A stretch of 64,000 bases of DNA from contig NC_069660.1 in the NCBI RefSeq assembly GCF_027244095.1, positions 55,071,834 through 55,135,833 on the forward strand, read 5' to 3'. The stretch's first letter is position 1; each line of letters opens with the position of its first letter. Under the pieces are notes generated by a model that saw only the letters and a program-made list of their open reading frames with translations, searched no databases and was not told the origin of the DNA. The position numbers were made by a program, and so were the translations under genes. The stretch comes from Hemicordylus capensis (Eukaryota; Chordata; Lepidosauria; Squamata; Cordylidae). Positions 32,506-42,797 of the stretch are shown in pieces.

Positions 32506-35500
32506 GTGAGTATACATTCAGTGTAGTATGACTGGGTTGGGTATGTGGGGCAGCAGGTGAATTTTTTTTTTTTACCATACTTCTCTGGGTTCACATGGAG
32601 CTCTTTGCTTTGCAAGTACCAAGAAGATGCATCTGAGCTGAAGGATATGTCTAAATTCAAACCTCACATCCTGCTATCTCAGGAGAACACTCAGATCAGA
32701 GACCTGCAGCAGGAAAACAGAGGTGAGTATTGTGCCAATGATACAATTGGATTTAACTGTAGGCTTCTCCCTCTGGAACGTAAGCTCTGTGATGGTTTTG
32801 AATGGAATGAAAGGCATTTGCCCGATGCGCCCTGAGGCCCTCTGAGTATGAGCGCCCTCCCGTCTCCACAGTGCCTGCCTCTCTCTTGCAGGGCGCAGAC
32901 ACCAGGAAATCTTGCCTGTGTGTGTGCGCGTGCGCCCTGCTGCTTTCTCTGAGAGAGTGTGAGCGGCGCCTCCTCCCTCAGCCCCAGCCCCCTCCCTGCC
33001 TCCGTTGTCCTGGCAGCTCCCAGCAGCGCCTTCTTCTTTTCAGGGCACAGCCAGCCACCAGGGAATCTTGCCTGGTGCACCCTGCCTTCCAAGAGTGTGA
33101 GCGGCTCCGGCGCCTCCACCTTCAGCCTGCCTGAGCCTCGGCCCCCTTCTGCCTCCGTTCGGTTGTACCAGCGTGCAGCGCCTTCCTCTCTTGCAGGGCG
33201 CAGTCTGTGTGTGCGTGCGCCCTGCTGCTTTCTGAGAGTGCGAGCAGCGCCTCCACCAGCCTGCCTGAGCGCCCCTAGCCCCCTCCTGCCTCCGTTGTAC
33301 CAGCAGCCGAGCCAACGCACAGCGCCTTCCTCTCTTGCAGAGCACAGCAGCCTGTGACTGTGTATGCGTGCGCCCTGCTTCTGAGAATGTGAGCGGCGCC
33401 TCCGCCAGCCTGCCTGAGCCCCGGCCCCGTCCTTCCTCCATTTCACCAGAACCTGACTCTCTCTCTCTTGCAGAGGGCAGGGAATCTCTGCATCCAGGCA
33501 GGTTGCTGCTGTGCTGCTCAGAGAGTCCATTGAGTGAGTCAGGGCAGCGGGCTTCCTTTCATTCATTCTCCTTGCTGCCCTCCTCTGAGTCAAGTCAAAG
33601 TAGTTGCGTGGCGCCTCCAAATCGCTGTTATTATTAACTGCAGAAATAAATGATTTCAGCCTCCAGTCATGTCTCCCAAGTGCTGGGATTGGGAACCTGG
33701 TCCCTCTCCTTACTAATCAAAACATTAGAAAGAGGTTTTTTTTTTGCTTACTTTCTGAAATTCTTGGGGGATGTGAAATTTTATTTATTTATTTTACATT
33801 TTATATCCTGCTCTTGCTCCAAGGAGCCCAGAGCGGTGTACTACGTACTTAAGTTTCTCCACACAACAACCCTGTGAAGTAGGTTAGGATGAGAGAGAAG
33901 TGACTCTCTCAGAAATGGGGAGATATCAGGCATAAAATCACTCTCTGTGTGTGATTCTGCTGGTGGCTGTGATTGAGTGAGGAAGAGGGGAGAAAGAAAA
34001 GTATGATCTATATATTTATTTCTCCTGGGTGTGCCATGGAATGTGCATCCCAGCAACCCAGCTGATTGGCTGGGGCGCAGGCCAATGGCAGTGGCAGGCT
34101 GGCCTTCAGGGACTGGCTGGCACTGGGAGGCAAGCAGCGGCTGCGGAGGCCAGCGGCAGGACACAGAACCGGTACTCAGCTGCGGAGGCGAGGTGGCGGT
34201 GGGCCAGGCCGTGGCGGTGCTGTGCCCTGCTGGAAATGGCTGGCACTGGGAGGCAAGCGGCGGGCCGCGGAGCTGGTACTCGGCCCAGCGGCAGGAGGTG
34301 AGGCGGCGGGCCGGCTGCAGAGCCGCCCATGGAGCCAAGGTGCCTGTGGGAGGCCTGGGCAGGAGGGAACTGGGCGGAGGAACTTCCCTGTTTGCCGCCC
34401 GGGGGGAGGAGGCCTTTTTGGCCGGCCGCCGCCCGGTAAGGAGGGCCTGGCCTGTGGCAGCGGAGGTAAGGTACTCAGTGAGGGGGAGGGGGAGAGGGGA
34501 GGGCAAGAGAGAGGGGGAGGGGGAGGGCAAGAGAGGGGGAGGGGAGGGCAAGAGGGAGGGGGCGGGAGGGCAGGAGAGAGGGGGAGGGGAGGGGGAGGGC
34601 AGGAGAGAGTGGGCCAGGAAGGGCAATTGGGTGGGGGAGGGAGGGAGGGCAGGAGAGAATTGGGTGGGAGAGGGAGGGAGGGCAGGAGAGAATTGGAGGG
34701 AGGAGGGTAGTAGAGAATTCGGTGGGAGGGGGAGGAGGGCAAGAGAATTGGGTGGGAGGCGGGCAAGAGAGTGGGGAGGGAGGGAGAATGGGGCAGGAGG
34801 GAGGGGGGAACAGCTGGCCCCAAAGAGTGCACAGATGCTCTGTGCGGGTCAGCTAGTAATAAAAGTTTGTTTCAAAACTGATTATGATCTGAAAAATCTT
34901 ATATAAGTGGTTTGCAGACTTTTTAACCACAATTGAAATTTATTTCTTTACTGGCAAATATTTCTATTCCTTAATCTGAAGTAATTCTTCTTTCTCTTGT
35001 TTCACTGCCTCCAAAATGTACAGTCCATAGCTGATTAACACAATATTGTCACTGTTATAATGACCCACTGATATGTCTTATCCCAATCCTTTATGCATTT
35101 TTCTAGATTTTAACATTAGATAAGAAATATTTTTCTTATAAGAGCATTTAAAGGCTCTGGGACCAGTAACTTTCCCAACACAAGGTGGAACACTCTAATG
35201 AGGGTTTTCTATCAGACATGTAAAGAATTGCACACATTCATGTTGTATTGCTTTAGGTTGATGCAACAGATATGTTGTTTGAAAAGCAGGATGTCACCTT
35301 TGTTTTAAATGTTTGCTGGATGAATAGGATAGTATACTTTTCTGTGTCTGCCATGGATCGTACTAAGACTGCACTAGTATGCACATAGGAAGCTGCCTTA
35401 TACTGAATTGGACCACTGGTCCATTTAACTCAGTATTGTCTACACTGATTGACAGTGGCTCTCCAAGGTTTCTGGCATGAGTCTCTTCCAGCCATACACC

Positions 35501-38500
35501 TGAAGGATGCCAAGGAGTGAACCTGGGACCTTCTGCATGCAAATAGATTCTCTACCGCTGAGCTACAGCCCCATCCCCTAAGGGAATATTTTGCAGCAGA
35601 CAATGCTTATTTGTAGTCATCACCCATCCAAATGCAAACCAGTGCAGACCCTGCTTAGCAAAGGGGACAGTTCTTCCCCTATTCTGCTCCTAAGAATTGG
35701 GCAATCACTACAGCAATGAGCCTCCCATTGGGAATATTGTGCAATTTATAGGAGCCACAGATGCTATGCAAGTTTCCTAGATGCAAGGACACAATTTGGG
35801 GATTGAGCAGAGACAGTGTGTGTGCCCAACCCTTTCTGGAGCAGCACACTGCACTGTATGTGAATTTCTTCCTTTACATACAGTGGTCCCTCGACCTATG
35901 AACTACTCGACTTACAATGTTTTCGAGTTACGAATGACAAAAAAGACCGGAAGTCGTTGCCGTTTTAGATGCGGCTTACTCGACCTACGAATTTTTAGAT
36001 GCGGTTTCCTCGACTTACGAATGTTTTCAGACCTCCGTGGATGCGCTTTTTGACTTACGAAAATTTCGACCTCCGAACGTGCGTTCGGAACGGATTCTTT
36101 TCGTAAGTCGAGGGACCACTGTATATAGTATATGATCAGTAATTCTTCAGTCTGGTGTTCCCAGACCATTTCATCGGCCCTAACTTTCTTTTTAGAAGAA
36201 TCTGCCCAAGCATAACTGTACCCCTACTTGAGATGGAATTGTGAAATGGAAGTTAAATAGATAAAAATATGGGGAAATTACACAGCCTAGTTTTAATTTG
36301 CGGTAAAGGGTTTTGTCATGTCACTGCACCAGAAGATTGATATATTTCTTCATGGTTACCCCCTGGAGTTTGTGTTGTGCTTTTCAGAGTTGTGGATCTC
36401 CTTGGAGGAACACCAGGATGCCTTGGAACTTATTATGAACAAATACAGAAAACATATGCTGCAGCTGATGATGAAAAGAAAAGATGTGGATGCCCAGCCA
36501 GTTCTGAAAGTGCATCAAGCTCAATCTGCAGTAAGTCATTATTCCCATTATATTCCCGGGAGGCAGGGGAACAATAGGAATAAAGATAATGTGCAAGGGA
36601 GCTGCTTGGGTGTTGTGCTATGTTCCTGTGATATTTCTTATTGCCTCTTCTTGCTTGCATTAGTAGCTCACAGCTCAGAAGTGCTTTCTCTTTCTAGTGT
36701 AAAGAATTGTAACTGAGCCTCACGGTACCTTCTTTGGAATGATCAAGAAAATGATTTGGTATCATCTGTAAGTCGCATGATAGTTTCTGGTGACCCGTGC
36801 CAGATTTAGGGCCTTACATTATGAAGGGGCCTTTGAATAACAAAAAATGACTAAATTTCAACTTGTGCATATTGGTTGGAAAATAAAGGAGAAGGCGGTG
36901 TGGAAAGACTCTAAAACAGACATTATCGTTCTGATAAGACAAAATTATATGGCTACACAATTATTTCTACACAGAATTATAAACTCAGTATGTTTTCTCC
37001 TACCTCTCTGTTTTATCTTTTCAACAACCTTGTGAGGTATGTTGGGCTGAGAGATCGTGATTGACACAAAGCCATCCAGTGAGTGGTGATCTGAACGCAG
37101 GCGCCCTCAATTCTAGTCCATTGTAACTACTAAACCATAATGGGTCTCAAGTATGCTATCTGGGTGGTTATCCTCTTTCTTATATAGATATCCATTTTGA
37201 ATGTTATGTTGAAGTGATTTCTTGTCCCTTATATTTCTTGTATGGAATATTCCCTTCCCCCTTCTCAGGGTATCCATCTTGTTTTTCTAGTCTGCATTTC
37301 TAAGACTTTCTTATGCATGTCATGTGGTTCTAAGTGAAAACCCTACCTGGCTGTGGGGCTGGCTATGGGGTGGAGACTACTTGGTCGGCCTAATGGATGA
37401 TCTCCAACTGGGAATTGACAGAGGACGTGTGACTTTGTTGGTCCTTTTGGACCTCTCGGCGGCTTTCGATACTATCGGCCATAATATCCTTCTGGAGCGT
37501 CTGAGGGGGTTGGGAGTGAGAGGCACTGCTCTGCAGTGGTTCCGCTCCTGCCTCTTGGGCAGGTTCCAGATAGTGTCCCTTGGAGACTGTTGTTCTTCAA
37601 AATCTCAACTTTTGTATGGTGTCCCTCAGGGCTCTGTATTGTCTCCCATGTTGTTTAACATCTACATGAAACCGCTGGGAGAGATCATCAGGAGATTTGG
37701 TACAGGGTGTTATCAGTATGCTGATGACACCCAAATCTATTTATCCACGTCAGCATCATCGGGAGAGGGCATAACCTCCCTAAATGCCTGTCTGGAGACA
37801 GTAATGGGCTGGATGAGGGATAACAAACTGAGACTGAATCCAGATAAGATGGAGGTACTCATTGTGTGGGGTTGCAACTCTGGAGATCAGTTTGATCTGC
37901 CTTTTCTGGATGGGGTCACACTTCTCCAGAAGGAACAGGTACGCAGTCTGGGAATACTTCTGGATCCAAGTCTCTCCCTGGTGTCCCAGATTGAGGCAGT
38001 GGCCAGAGGTGCCTTCTATCTGCTTCTGCTGATACTCCAGCTGTGCCTGTTTCTTGAGACAGATGACCTCAAAACAGTGGTACATCTGCTGGTAACCTCC
38101 AGACTGGATTACTGTAATGTGCTGTATGTGGGGCTGCCCTTGTACGTAGTCCAGAAACTACAGCTGGTTCAGAATGCGGCAGCCAGGCTGGTCTCTGGGT
38201 CATCTAGGAGAGACTATATTACTCCTGTATTGAAGGAGTTACACTGGCTGCCGATATGTTTCCGGGCAAAATACAAGGTGTTAGTTATAACCTATAAAGC
38301 CCTAAACAGCTTGGGCCCTGGGTATTTAAGAGAACATCTTCTTTGTTATAAACCCCACTGCCCATTGAGATCATCAGGAGAGGTCTGTCTGCATTTGCCA
38401 CCAGCTCATCTGGTGGCTACTCAGGGACGGGCCTTCTCTGTTGCTGCCCCGAGGCTTTGGAATGTGCTCCCTAGTGAAATAAGAGCCTCCCCATCTCTGA

Positions 38501-40000
38501 AAGCGTTTAAAAGGTCTTTAAAGATGCATCTGTTTGCCCAAGGCTTTTAACTGATACTGTTTTGATTGTTTTTAATGTTGTTTTAGAATATTGTTGTTTT
38601 TTTTAATTTAAATTGTTATGTTTTAAATTTCTTGTTTTTCTTTTTAACTAATGTTTTAATGTTTTTATCTTGTAAACCGCCCAGAGACGCAAGTTTTGGG
38701 TGGTATACAAATATGTAAAATAAATAAATAAAATACTTGAAGCCCAGCTGTGTTTCCACTATGTTCCCTTTATCAACAAAAGCAGTAACTTGACTAAAGA
38801 AGGAAACTATATAGGTCTAGTGTGACTCTTTTTAAAAATTCTCATTAGTGCTTTTTGCTAGGAATAATTTCTTTTGAAATCTTTTTACAGGAAATTGAGA
38901 CTCAAATAGACAGAATCTGTGAAATGGGAGAGGTGATGAGGAAAGCTGTTCAAGTGGACAACAACCAGTACTATGAAATACAAGAAAAGCTTGCACAGTT
39001 AGAGGTAAGGCATTAAGGAACTGTGAAGTGCGACACAGAAGGGGAAGAATTTGTATATTTAGCAAATACATTTACCAAAAGTAAATCTGTAGGGTTATTT
39101 CAGTCTCCTGGCTGCTACTCTGTTGAAATCTAATGATGTCCTGCTGCATCCTTGTTGCAGTTGATGGGGAGAGGAAAACAGGCAACTGGACTTCTTCAGC
39201 ATCAAGACAGTAGAAGTTCCACAATGCAGTTCTGCACAATGCCCATTAAAAAAACCAGTCCCAACTCTTAATCAGGAGGTCATCACTCTTGAATGCTGAA
39301 AACTTGGCTGCTTCACTCTGTGACACAAATAAACACCTTGGGTGGGGGTGGGGTGGGGGTGGAATACAGTTAACTCAGCATTGTAGTATGAAAAGGCTTT
39401 AAGTAGTTATGCAAGCAATTTCAGGAGAAACACCCATATTTCTGAGACATTTAGTCAGCTGGATTCTGCTTCCTGGTGCAGGAATGAGAAATGTTTAGCT
39501 ACCAAAGTTTTTGTGGTGAGAAAAGTGAAGCAGGAAGAAGGGGAGGGGCTAAGTTATTGCCATGATGACAGACATGAACTGTACATAAACCTTGATAGAC
39601 AGACTCCAGTATGGGGCTGGGATCACTTCTTCGATGGATGCCTGAATGTCAGGTTGGCAACTATTAAGTTGTCACGCAAGTGTAGGCCAGTCATCGCAGT
39701 ATGTTCTTAAAGCATGAATAGGAAAAGAATCCACAAAGCAAAACTTTTCATCCTACTATTAAGTACACAACTGTTCTGCTATGTGCTACTAAGATTTCTT
39801 AATGAACAAGGCTAGGACTAGTTTATGGTAGTCTACAGTCAGTCGCTCATATGTTTCAAACTGTTTTATTGACTTTACAGCTTGAAAATAAAGAGTTGCG
39901 AAAGCTATTATCAATCAGTAGAGAATCTATTGAGATGCGGCAAGAAGGACTACCTGATGATACAGCTCAATCCACAAAACAGCTGCCTTTGAATAGTTGA
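32337..40000 (+). CDS. SIKE1: SIKE1, suppressor of IKK-epsilon 1 (complete, 5 coding exons)
   Basis: SIKE1 binds the kinases TBK1 and IKK-epsilon and dampens antiviral interferon signalling. It is also known as a cytosolic STRIPAK/SLMAP-associated coiled-coil protein, paralogous to FGFR1OP2. Coding exons: 32,347-32,505, 32,617-32,722, 36,388-36,530, 38,891-39,004 and 39,881-40,000. All have AG acceptors and GT donors, and the phases join without a break to 213 residues (human about 207). The start [19 protein letters not shown] is the family N-terminus. Other hallmarks are [55 protein letters not shown] and [12 protein letters not shown]. Heptad-like leucines run through residues about 72-190 (coiled coil). 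The C-terminus (after LSISRES) differs most from mammals. CSDE1 follows in the same direction. Confidence 0.95.
32617..32722 (+). CDS. SIKE1: SIKE1 exon 3 (residues 54-88)
   Basis: Acceptor TTTGCAAG|TACCAAG; donor ACAGAG|GTGAGT, leaving one base of the next codon. Encodes [20 protein letters not shown] and then [15 protein letters not shown], nearly identical to human SIKE1. Confidence 0.95.
32850..33610 (+). repeat. GC-rich minisatellite with repeated acceptor-like sites, SIKE1 intron
   Basis: About five units, 133-153 bp apart, each holding a pyrimidine tract that ends in CAG (at 32,891, 33,043, 33,196, 33,340 and 33,473), for example CCTTCCTCTCTTGCAGGGCG, together with GTGAGCGGCGCC-like and GCCTGCCTGAGC segments. 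The units are imperfect copies. The array lies just behind exon 3, before exon 4. It is open on the reverse strand for 309 codons, which I attribute to composition. Confidence 0.75.
33785..33935 (-). repeat. tRNA-derived SINE fragment (3' part)
   Basis: TTTATATCCTGCTCTTGCTCC, AGCCCAGAGCGGTGTACTAC and CACAACAACCCTGTGAAGTA are the first half of the copy at 17,376. The tRNA-like head is absent. Confidence 0.75.
34007..34856 (+). mobile_element. Helitron in the SIKE1 intron, clean ends
   Basis: It starts TCTATATATTTATTTCTCC directly after A and ends AGCTAG before T. The 3' hairpin is perfect, GCACAGA-TGC-TCTGTGC at 34,829-34,845, 11 bases before the end. The interior shares little with the other copies: a GC-rich part (34,030-34,470) and a purine run (34,480-34,800, GGGGAGGGCAAGAGAG-like). 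Open frames of up to 291 codons are low-complexity artefacts. No helicase is present. Confidence 0.75.
34857..35382. other. SIKE1 intron, nothing recognised
   Basis: AT-rich intronic sequence without a recognised repeat. Confidence 0.5.
35383..35580 (-). repeat. tRNA-Ala-like SINE
   Basis: The reverse strand starts GGGGCTGTAGCTCAGCGGTA (tRNA-Ala-like A box), then TCTATTTGCATGCAGAAGGTC and CCAGGTTCACTCC (B box). The body is shared with the 5S-type SINE (AATACTGAGTTAAATGGACC) and the end is TATAAGGCAGCTTCCTATG. Confidence 0.85.
35881..36121. mobile_element. Tc1/mariner (Tigger-like) MITE
   Basis: Inverted ends CAGTGGTCCCTCGACCTATG and CGTAAGTCGAGGGACCACTG, flanked by TA on both sides. The inside repeats CTCGACTTACGAAT-like blocks on both strands. 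241 bp, no coding capacity, in the SIKE1 intron. The ends resemble Tigger/pogo-type termini. Confidence 0.85.
36388..36530 (+). CDS. SIKE1: SIKE1 exon 4 (residues 89-136)
   Basis: Acceptor GTGCTTTTCAG|AGTTG; donor TCTGCA|GTAAGT. The first two bases complete a split Glu codon. Encodes [20 protein letters not shown], the central coiled coil, to [14 protein letters not shown] replaces the VAKKAV-like human segment. Confidence 0.95.
36985..37148 (-). repeat. tRNA-derived SINE, worn
   Basis: CAACAACCTTGTGAGGTATG, GCCATCCAGTGAGTGGTGA and CTAAACCATAATGGG follow the order of the family at 17,376 with many differences. Confidence 0.6.
37324..38738 (+). mobile_element. CR1/L2-clade LINE with 408-codon reverse transcriptase frame
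   Basis: The frame 37,324-38,550 is open for 408 codons and holds RT landmarks in order: [19 protein letters not shown] (about residues 38-56), [32 protein letters not shown] (the catalytic ADD), [31 protein letters not shown] and the terminal [18 protein letters not shown]. The 5' half (endonuclease, N-terminal RT) is missing. The 3' end has a T-rich UTR, GTAAACCGCCCAGAGACG, GGTGGTATACAAATATG and a (TAAA)n tail. It lies in the sense direction in the SIKE1 intron between exons 4 and 5. The lack of breaks suggests a fairly young insertion. Confidence 0.95.
38891..39004 (+). CDS. SIKE1: SIKE1 exon 5 (residues 137-174)
   Basis: Acceptor CTTTTTACAG|GAAATT; donor TTAGAG|GTAAGG, phase 0. Encodes [20 protein letters not shown] and then [18 protein letters not shown]. 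Confidence 0.95.
39881..40000 (+). CDS. SIKE1: SIKE1 exon 6 (residues 175-213 and stop)
   Basis: Acceptor TTGACTTTACAG|CTTGAA. Encodes [20 protein letters not shown] and a variable tail ending TKQLPLNS, stop TGA at 39,998-40,000. Confidence 0.95.
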   Translation, partial: LENKELRKLLSISRESIEMRQEGLPDDTAQSTKQLPLNS

Positions 40001-40874
40001 CTTCCAAAGCTGGTAACTGTAGGAAGGTGTGTGCTTGGTTTCCAAGTTGTTATTTAATTCCTTCATGTCTCCTCTTGGGTATCATTCCAGCCTTTTGCTA
40101 TATCATAGACGGTGCTCTGTACACAGCTGTTGAATTGGCACCCTCTACTGGCTGAGATTTGCCTAGCTTATGCAAAGAAATACCTGTACAGCCATATTTC
40201 CAAGCAAATTTGTCTTTTCTTGATTATTCTTGTTTTCAGAGATCTCAGTTGGATAAAATTTGATTAATTTTGGCCTTCCTAATCTAAATGGGAGTTAAAG
40301 TAATGCCTTTGATCAGAAGTAGTAGAACAGTCTAAACACATCCATTTACTTGGAAGTAACATTATTGATTTCAGTGGGACCTCCTTTCAAGTAAATACGC
40401 TTAGGATAAATTGTTGGGCCAGCTTTAGGCATTCTGGAGTTCTTTTGGCCCCACTTACTGATTAATTTAAATACAGACTGCCAGTTTCTCTCTCTCTTAA
40501 GATTAACAAATATAGAGAATCCCTTGAAATTATCCTGTTTTTAAAAAAAGTATTCTCTGAAACACCAGAGCACAATCATTGTGCACATGGGCATAGCACC
40601 TGTGCATTGAGGGATCTCCATGGGGCATGACAGAGCATTGCATTTCCCCAATCTTTAGTGTATCTGCATGGACAGTCATGCCAGCATGTAATTACAGAGA
40701 ATAGGAAGCCTATGCATGCCTCCCATTCCCTGCCTAGACTTCTTACCTTCCCTCAGTCAAGGAATCCCATGTGCAGGCCTCTCATTCACCACAAAGACCT
40801 GATCCATTGATCAACTATGCATGTATGCTGAGGAGGAAATCTGGGGGGAAACAAGAATACTGTGAGGAGCTTCC

Positions 40875-40879
<5 letters not shown>

Positions 40880-40936
<57 letters not shown>
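40880..40936. repeat. (GT)n(GA)n microsatellite in the SIKE1 3' UTR
   Basis: About eleven GT units run directly into about eighteen GA units. Confidence 0.95.
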
Positions 40937-40942
<6 letters not shown>

Positions 40943-41742
40943 GTTAACTATAAATTGTGTAGGAACCTAGTCCTGTATTTATTTACAGCTTTCTGAAGCA
41001 TATTTTGGACAGGAGAGAGGTTGCTGGGGTTTTATTTGTGTTTTTTGCCCTCTTTGCTGTTTGCCTGCAAATTCTCACATCCCCATACCCTGTAGATTCC
41101 ATGACTGTTACACAATTGTGCTTAAGAGTGTAGAGACATTGCCATGTGTCGAGTCTGTGTGGTCATGTGTCTGTATAAAATGTCTTTGCTTTCATTGCTT
41201 GTAGAACGTACCTCCTATTGCTAAGATGTTGTGAACCTAGAAGACTAGAAAGACTAGAAATATGCCTCCATTCTAAAATCCCTCTTGGGAAAGGAGATGC
41301 TTAAATATCCCTGTTTTTCTACAGATAACATTTCAGAGTAGGATCTGTGAGCTTTATATGTATTGTCTGTGGCTCTTGTTGCTATAAATGTTGACCCAAA
41401 CTTGAGGCACTAAGGTAAAATAGCCACACGTGTCCTTTCCCCCCGCTATCTTTCCCATGAATGGGGTATGAAGGACAGGCACATTTTATATTCTGGAATT
41501 TGTAAATCCTCGCACTCAAATTGTATGTGCCACTGAAACGCATACAAAAAGATGCTTCTTCACCATCTTATGCAAATATGGCCTGATCAGCAGAACAGAT
41601 TCAGCTGTTTATCATCACTTTGCAGTGTTATGCCTTAAATACATGCCATCAGTGCCACCTTCAGAATCTGACAAGCTCCTTTAACAAACAACGTATTATC
41701 TGTGTATAAATTTTAGATAATTTTGTAAAAATACCTATAGGA

Positions 41743-41884
41743 CAGGATTCTCAACCTTGGGCCTCAGATATTGTTAGACTCTAACTCCCCTCATCCACAG
41801 CCACAATGACATTTGGACATTGTCGCTGGGGATGATGGGAGTTGGACTGCAACAGCTGGGGACCCAAGGTTGGGAACCCTTGCC
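41743..41884. mobile_element. hAT-type MITE in the SIKE1 3' UTR
   Basis: Ends CAGGATTCTCAACCTTGGGC and CCCAAGGTTGGGAACCCTTG. The arms contain CTAACTCCCCTCATCC and GGATGATGGGAGTTGG. CTATAGGA precedes it at about 41,735-41,742 and follows it at 41,885-41,892, an 8-bp duplication. Confidence 0.8.
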
Positions 41885-42060
41885 CTATAGGATGCTATGT
41901 AAATAAGTGATTTATGAAGGTGTTGACGTGATGCAATGCACTGTTCACCATCTTGTCTGTCTGATCAGTGAACTTAGAACTGTTCTCTTTACCTCTCAGG
42001 TTACTAAATATGTATATTGGCTTATTATTTTCTTGAAATAAATGTTTTGAGACAATATTA

Positions 42061-42569
42061 TATACTGTGGCACTTTTCTATTGGGGATTATTTATAGATA
42101 CTTTTTAACTTTGGCTAATACCATTGTTTTCTGGTTAATTTATTTGTTGTTCCTGTAAATTAAACTTAAAGGAAGTCCTATGATTTTCATATACTGGAAT
42201 GATACATTGTCATCCCAAACTGGAATGACATGTTGTTATTGTGAGTGGTTGGCTAGTGGAACAGTGTTTATCAGACAATTATCTCTAATATATAAAAACT
42301 CCATTATATATCTGTGATTGTATGTTGACATAGATCATGGCAAAACCTACTTGTTTATGTCATATACTAAACAGCTACTGTACAAAGAAAAGAAATCCTG
42401 CTTTTAGATCTTATTTATACATTTATTATTAAGCTGTGTGATATACAAGAAAAATACAATAGTAACAGCAGTCTATATTTACACAGTTAATACTTTAACA
42501 ACTAAAGCAACAGTTGACCATCATCATCTGATAACCATCCACACATGCATGTAGGCTTTGGATGTACAA
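42061..42569. other. SIKE1-CSDE1 intergenic, nothing recognised
   Basis: AT-rich, no gene and no known repeat recognised. Confidence 0.45.
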
Positions 42570-42797
42570 CAACAAATATTTATATACTGCTTTTCAACAA
42601 AAGTTTCCAAAGCGGTTTACATAGAGAAATAATAAATAAGATGGATCCTTGTCCCCAAAGGGCTCACAATCTAAAATGAAACAGTCACTGGAGGTAGTGT
42701 GCTGGGGGTGGATAGGGCCAGTTACTCTCCCCCTGCTAAATAAAGAGAATCACCATGTTAAAAAAGTGCCTCTTTGCCCAGTTAGCAGGGGTTGTAA
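42570..42797 (-). repeat. LINE-tail/SINE-like element, reverse
   Basis: The reverse strand begins CCTGCTAACTGGGCAAAGAG, carries TTTAGCAGGGGGAGAG and ATTGTGAGCCCTTTGGGGAC, and ends GCAGTATATAAATATTTG. It has the same left border as the copies at 12,786 and 22,053. Confidence 0.7.

Larger units (their letters stand above)
40001..42060 (+). other. SIKE1: SIKE1 3' UTR with poly(A) signal
   Basis: There is no further coding sense after the stop. AATAAA at 42,037-42,042, in TTGAAATAAATG, is the best poly(A) signal, with cleavage expected near 42,060 before a GT-rich stretch. The UTR holds a (GT)n(GA)n microsatellite at about 40,880-40,936 and a hAT MITE at 41,743. Its end is inferred, not shown. 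Confidence 0.6.

Noticed and set aside
32691-33620. 309-codon reverse-strand open frame overlapping SIKE1 exon 3
   Set aside because: It lies over a GC-rich tandem repeat and antisense to a real exon. The product is repetitive Arg/Ala/Gly-rich with no domain.
34031-34906. 291-codon frame, with 214-, 261- and 218-codon frames overlapping it on both strands
   Set aside because: They result from the G-rich purine run and GC block inside the Helitron; several phases are open at once and the products are low in complexity.
37324-38550. 408-codon frame considered as a host gene
   Set aside because: It is a LINE reverse transcriptase with a LINE 3' UTR and tail.
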